DNA of 9,429 nt, taken from a candidate division Hyd24-12 bacterium UBA5074. GTDB lineage: Bacteria; Fermentibacterota; Fermentibacteria; Fermentibacterales; Fermentibacteraceae. Positions within the stretch are counted from its first letter, which is position 1, and each line of letters begins with the position of its first letter. The stretch spans positions 1 through 9,429 of the forward strand of contig DIAQ01000050.1 in NCBI GenBank assembly GCA_002414865.1, in the 5' to 3' direction. Below, piece by piece: positions 6,858 to 9,429 of this stretch. The position numbers and the translations under genes were made by a program. The notes beneath the pieces were generated by a model. That model ran no database searches. It saw nothing but the letters and a program-made list of their open reading frames with translations, and had not been told where the DNA came from.

Positions 6858-7526
6858 TCAGTCGGTGAGCTGGAAGCGGTACTGGAGCGTAGTCCAGACG
6901 CCCACAGCGCTTCCGTTGTTCTGCGCCGGCACCCAGCGCGTCCTGTGCGCTGCGGTGACGGCCGCGTCGTCGAGCGAGGCGACTCCGCTGGAGTTGTAGA
7001 CCTGGACGTCACCCACCGTGCCGTCCGGCTTCACGAACACCCACAGCGTGACGGTACCCTCGACGCCGGCTTGGCGGGCCATGCTGGGATAATCGGGAGT
7101 TGGCTGGAACGTGCAGCTCGGGAAGACCTCGACGGGCATGAATCTGGGCGGACCCATATCCTCCCCGCTACCCACGTTCTCGATCGTCTGAGAGACGGTC
7201 TGCACGCTGGACAGGCCGATGGTATCGCCGCTCAGCGATATCGTCACATCCGCCTGGAGCTCCTGCATGACGTCGTCAGCCGCCTGCTGCATGTCCTCCT
7301 GCTGCTGCTGGACCTCCTCCTGCTGCTCCTGCACCGTGTCGTCGAAGGCGAGATCGGCTTCCACGGCCTGCATCTCGTTATCACTCGTCTTCGTGGAGAT
7401 GCTCCCCATCTCACTGGGCGGGATCAGCTCGAAAAGGACGATCACGGCAACCAGGGCACTCACCATTCCCCAGTCGTACCAGAGGGTAGAGCTCTCCTTG
7501 AGCAGTGTATTTGCGTGTGAACTCAT
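6858..7526 (-). CDS. tonB: TonB-type energy transducer
   Basis: The 222-residue protein starts at ATG 7526; its ribosome binding site is only a G-run (GGGGGGATGAG), weaker than its neighbours'. A short cytoplasmic N-terminus precedes one transmembrane helix (about 20-36, GMVSALVAVIVLFELIP). Residues 64-91 are a Gln/Glu-rich probable coiled coil instead of the Pro/Lys-rich linker of classical TonB. Residues about 132-220 form a TonB C-terminal domain: PDYPSMARQAGVEGTVTLWV, then VKPDGTVGDVQVYNSSG, LDDAAVTAAHRTRWVPAQ and a final strand LQYRFQL. The role is to carry proton-motive-force energy from the ExbB/ExbD complex across the periplasm to an outer-membrane partner. It follows the second ExbD gene by 18 bp. 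No TonB-dependent receptor gene is in the window, so the partner is unknown; the barrel or surface protein encoded next is a candidate only by position. Confidence 0.9.
   Translation of the reverse strand: MSSHANTLLKESSTLWYDWGMVSALVAVIVLFELIPPSEMGSISTKTSDNEMQAVEADLAFDDTVQEQQEEVQQQQEDMQQAADDVMQELQADVTISLSGDTIGLSSVQTVSQTIENVGSGEDMGPPRFMPVEVFPSCTFQPTPDYPSMARQAGVEGTVTLWVFVKPDGTVGDVQVYNSSGVASLDDAAVTAAHRTRWVPAQNNGSAVGVWTTLQYRFQLTD
7254..7337 (-). repeat. CTG/CTC-rich low-complexity tract coding a Gln/Glu coiled coil
   Basis: The plus strand shows imperfect runs of ctg and ctc triplets. In the tonB frame these are CAG/GAG codons giving EQQEEVQQQQEDMQQ and flanks (residues 64-91). Triplet-repeat DNA can change length by slippage, which would alter the TonB linker in whole residues without a frameshift. 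The tract is seen directly; length variation is inference. Confidence 0.6.
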
Positions 7527-7544
7527 CTCATCCCCCCAGTCACC

Positions 7545-7997
7545 CTACAGCTCGTCAGCGTTGAACATCACGCTGTAGAGCTCTTCGTACCTCATGGAGT
7601 TGAAGAGCTCCACCATCGTCCTCATCGGGACCCTCTGGTCGACATTGAGGATGATCGCGTCAACGCTCTTGTTCTGCTCGCGCCAGAGCTTCTCGCTGAG
7701 CAGGCGGAGCTGCTCGGGAACATCCGACACGGGGACGTCGAAGTCCCCGATCCTGGCTACCACTTCGCTCTGATCGTCGCCCGGCTCCATCTGCTTGATC
7801 CACACCCGCAGGGTCATGGACTGCCTCCCGGGATCGCTCATGATCTCGGGGTGCGCCTGCGGGAACCGTATGCTCAGGCCTCCCTCCTCCTTGAACAGCG
7901 TGGTGCTCATGAAGAAGATCAGCATGATGAACATCAGATCGGCCGTGCTGGCGGTAGGTATCTTGTTGCTGGGGGAGGTTCTGCGCTTCACGATCAT
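7545..7997 (-). CDS. exbD: ExbD/TolR-type biopolymer transport protein (standard length)
   Basis: The 150-residue protein starts at ATG 7997, sharing ATGA with the stop of the upstream exbD-like gene, so translation is coupled. It has the normal ExbD layout: a short basic N-terminus (MIVKRRTSPSNK), one transmembrane helix (about 19-35) starting in TASTADLMFIMLIFFMSTT, and a periplasmic domain to residue 150. Asp20, at the start of the helix, matches the proton-carrying Asp of ExbD/TolR. The C-terminal part VDAIILNVDQRVPMRTMVELFNSMR (112-136) is the conserved periplasmic fold near the peptidoglycan- or TonB-interacting face. With ExbB and the longer ExbD it would form a proton-driven motor. 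Two unequal ExbD proteins suggest a heterodimer inside an ExbB pentamer, by analogy with the known 5:2 complex. Confidence 0.92.
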   Translation of the reverse strand: MIVKRRTSPSNKIPTASTADLMFIMLIFFMSTTLFKEEGGLSIRFPQAHPEIMSDPGRQSMTLRVWIKQMEPGDDQSEVVARIGDFDVPVSDVPEQLRLLSEKLWREQNKSVDAIILNVDQRVPMRTMVELFNSMRYEELYSVMFNADEL

Positions 7998-8746
7998 ACC
8001 GCGCCACCCCCCGTCCTCTCCTGGATCGTGATCCCTGTGCGGCTGACGCCGTTGCGGCGCAACACGTCGATCGCCTGGATCATCCCGTCGTAATCGCAGT
8101 CGGGGAAGAACTTGAGGATGACGACGAGCTCGCTCTCCCTGACCACCGAGGCAATGACCCCGCTCACGGGGTCCGAAAGCACCAGCGTGTCACCGAAAGC
8201 CACCTGACCGAAGATCGGGTCTTCGTCCATGCTGATCTCGGATCCGAGCAGCGCCCTCATTATCCCGGGATGGACCATGGGCACGATGTTCTCGCCCTGG
8301 ATGGCCCTCTCGAGGGAGCTGTAGGTCCCGGCCTGCAGGCTGCGGGAAGACTCGAGATTGGTCAGAAGCCTCGTCCTCGCTGCGGACAGGGGCTCGGCCC
8401 TGTCCTCCGCGAGCGAGCGGATGCCTGCCATGAGAGTCGTGTCCTGGAGGCTCACGTCCTCTCCGGCGCGGGCTCTCTGCAGCGGTCCACCGGCAGGCGC
8501 CTGGTCGATCAGGGCAACGAACTCGTTCTGACCCCACTGCTTCACGGTCATGACAAGCCTATTGCTCTCGTCGACCACGACCTCCTGGGTCTGCTGGTCA
8601 GCCCGCTTCGGCAGGCGATAAGAGATGCCCTTCTGCACTTCGAAGGTCGTCGTGACCAGGAAGAAGATCATCAGAAGGAACCCTATATCAGCCATTGAAG
8701 CTTCCGGGATCTCCGCATTGGCGCCTGACTTTTTGATCAACCGCAT
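7994..8746 (-). CDS. exbD: Long ExbD/TolR-type protein with a periplasmic insertion
   Basis: The 250-residue protein starts at ATG 8746 with AAGGAG 5 nt upstream; that site overlaps the TAA stop of the channel gene. The N-terminus is classic ExbD: basic MRLIKKSG, then PEASMADIGFLLMIFFLVTTTF (14-35) with the key Asp20 at the start of the single transmembrane helix. The last part, SELVVILKFFPDCDYDGMIQAIDVLRRNG (205-233), matches the usual ExbD C-terminal fold. Between them, about residues 82-203 form an extra segment with probable helices (TTLMAGIRSLAEDRAEPLSAA) that I do not recognise. Typical family members have about 130-150 residues, so this one is nearly 100 too long. The insertion would sit in the periplasm and might bind TonB, peptidoglycan or another envelope protein. 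Family call firm; insert role unknown. Confidence 0.9.
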   Translation of the reverse strand: MRLIKKSGANAEIPEASMADIGFLLMIFFLVTTTFEVQKGISYRLPKRADQQTQEVVVDESNRLVMTVKQWGQNEFVALIDQAPAGGPLQRARAGEDVSLQDTTLMAGIRSLAEDRAEPLSAARTRLLTNLESSRSLQAGTYSSLERAIQGENIVPMVHPGIMRALLGSEISMDEDPIFGQVAFGDTLVLSDPVSGVIASVVRESELVVILKFFPDCDYDGMIQAIDVLRRNGVSRTGITIQERTGGGAV

Positions 8747-8755
8747 GCGAACTCC

Positions 8756-9429
8756 TTACAGCTTCTTCAGGTGCTCCATGTCCGTGATCGTATCGATCAG
8801 GAAGCCCGAAGCCTCCTCCATCTCGATCACGAACCGTGCGATCTGCGCGAGGAACCAGTTGTAGCAGACCTGCACAGGGATTGCGATCATGAGACCGGCA
8901 GCGGTCGTGATCAGGGCTTCCTGGATACCGCTGGCAACCAGGCTCGCCTCGACGTTCTTCGCGGCGGCGATGGCGCCAAACGCGTTGATCATGCCCGAGA
9001 CGGTTCCGAGGAAGCCGAGCATCGGCGCGATGCTGACCACGGAAGCGAGGACGATGAGGCCGCGCTCGAGGAAGTTCACCTCGACGCCTGCCGCGGTCTC
9101 GATGCCGTTGGATACGGACTCGATGCCCTTCTCGCGCCTGAGCAGTCCCGCCCTCATGATGGAGGCGACGGGGCCGCGGGTGCGCTCGCAGAGATCCTCG
9201 GCGCCCTTGGCGTCACCCTTGCGGATGTAGCCGCCGATCTGCTCGAGGAATGTGCCCGTGTCGATACGGCACTTGCCGAGCGTGATGAAGCGCTCGATGC
9301 TGAACGCGATACCGAGGATCGCGGAGAGGAGAAGAGGCCACATGAAGATACCGCCGGCGATGAACAGGTCCTTCAGGTCCATCGAGGCGTTCTGCGGACG
9401 CTCTACATCCTCGCCTTCCGGGGTCGCGG
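8756..9429 (-). CDS. exbB: ExbB/TolQ/MotA-type proton channel protein (5' end cut by the window)
   Basis: The stop TAA is at 8756. An ATG at 9382 would give 208 residues, but no Shine-Dalgarno precedes it and the frame stays open for 15 further codons to the right edge (ATPEGEDVERPQNAS). I therefore treat the gene as continuing beyond the window, probably with an N-terminal signal and acidic periplasmic linker, as some FCB-lineage ExbB proteins have. Numbering from Met 9382, three membrane segments lie at about 8-29, 105-126 and 155-176, with the large cytoplasmic loop between the first two. The channel motifs are clear: SIAPMLGFLGTVSGMINAFG (117-136) and EALITTAAGLMIAIPVQVCYN (155-175). ExbB forms the pentameric stator that, with ExbD, lets protons through to power TonB. 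It leads the operon, 9 bp ahead of the long exbD. Confidence 0.92.
   Translation of the reverse strand, partial: ATPEGEDVERPQNASMDLKDLFIAGGIFMWPLLLSAILGIAFSIERFITLGKCRIDTGTFLEQIGGYIRKGDAKGAEDLCERTRGPVASIMRAGLLRREKGIESVSNGIETAAGVEVNFLERGLIVLASVVSIAPMLGFLGTVSGMINAFGAIAAAKNVEASLVASGIQEALITTAAGLMIAIPVQVCYNWFLAQIARFVIEMEEASGFLIDTITDMEHLKKL

Noticed and set aside
5094..7520. An 808-codon open frame on the plus strand
   Set aside because: It lies antisense to the surface-protein, tonB and intergenic sequence. Its composition (runs of Val, Gly, Asp, Arg) is that of a mirror frame of GC-rich genes, and it shows no domain. The opposite strand has recognisable domains and ribosome binding sites.

Overview
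The window is GC-rich, and every gene I can support lies on the minus strand, so it reads from the right end to the left. Coding is dense: nine genes, with both outermost ones cut by the window edges, and strong AGGAGG-type ribosome binding sites. The mix of gene families points to an uncultured, Gram-negative-type lineage of the Fibrobacteres-Chlorobi-Bacteroidetes (FCB) sphere or a nearby candidate phylum. These families are GWxTD-domain proteins, a PorV/PorQ-type outer-membrane barrel, a large secreted protein with a type IX-like C-terminal sorting domain, and a periplasmic protein resembling M30 peptidases. No gene here fixes the phylum, so that placement is inference.

In transcription order, the right third holds an inner-membrane energy module. 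It consists of an ExbB/MotA-type channel protein (cut at the right edge), a 250-residue ExbD with a long periplasmic insertion, a normal-sized ExbD, and a TonB with a glutamine-rich coiled coil. Spacing is 18 bp or less, with one ATGA start/stop overlap, so this is clearly one translational unit.

After a 111-bp gap with a GC-rich hairpin and a weak promoter candidate comes the surface module. It holds a 742-residue secreted protein (signal peptide, unknown body, fibronectin III-like domain, C-terminal sorting-type domain) and, 18 bp on, a PorV/PorQ-type barrel. A 54-bp gap with a very stable hairpin leads to two GWxTD-domain proteins whose reading frames overlap by 11 bp. After a further 68-bp gap with a GNRA-capped hairpin comes a secreted protein that runs off the left edge. 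It looks like a zinc metallopeptidase of the M30 type whose HExxH motif has been lost.

The likely theme is the cell envelope: proton-motive-force transduction (ExbB/ExbD/TonB) placed beside an outer-membrane barrel and its possible surface cargo. The GWxTD pair and the pseudopeptidase-like protein are extra extracytoplasmic parts of unknown role. That the genes act together is inferred from shared strand and tight spacing. The strongest leads are the dead peptidase-like protein, the insertion in the first ExbD, the repeated hairpins in the long gaps, and the linkage of an energy module to a sorted surface protein. No RNA genes, mobile elements, CRISPR arrays or plus-strand genes were found, and no gene-free stretch exceeds about 110 bp.
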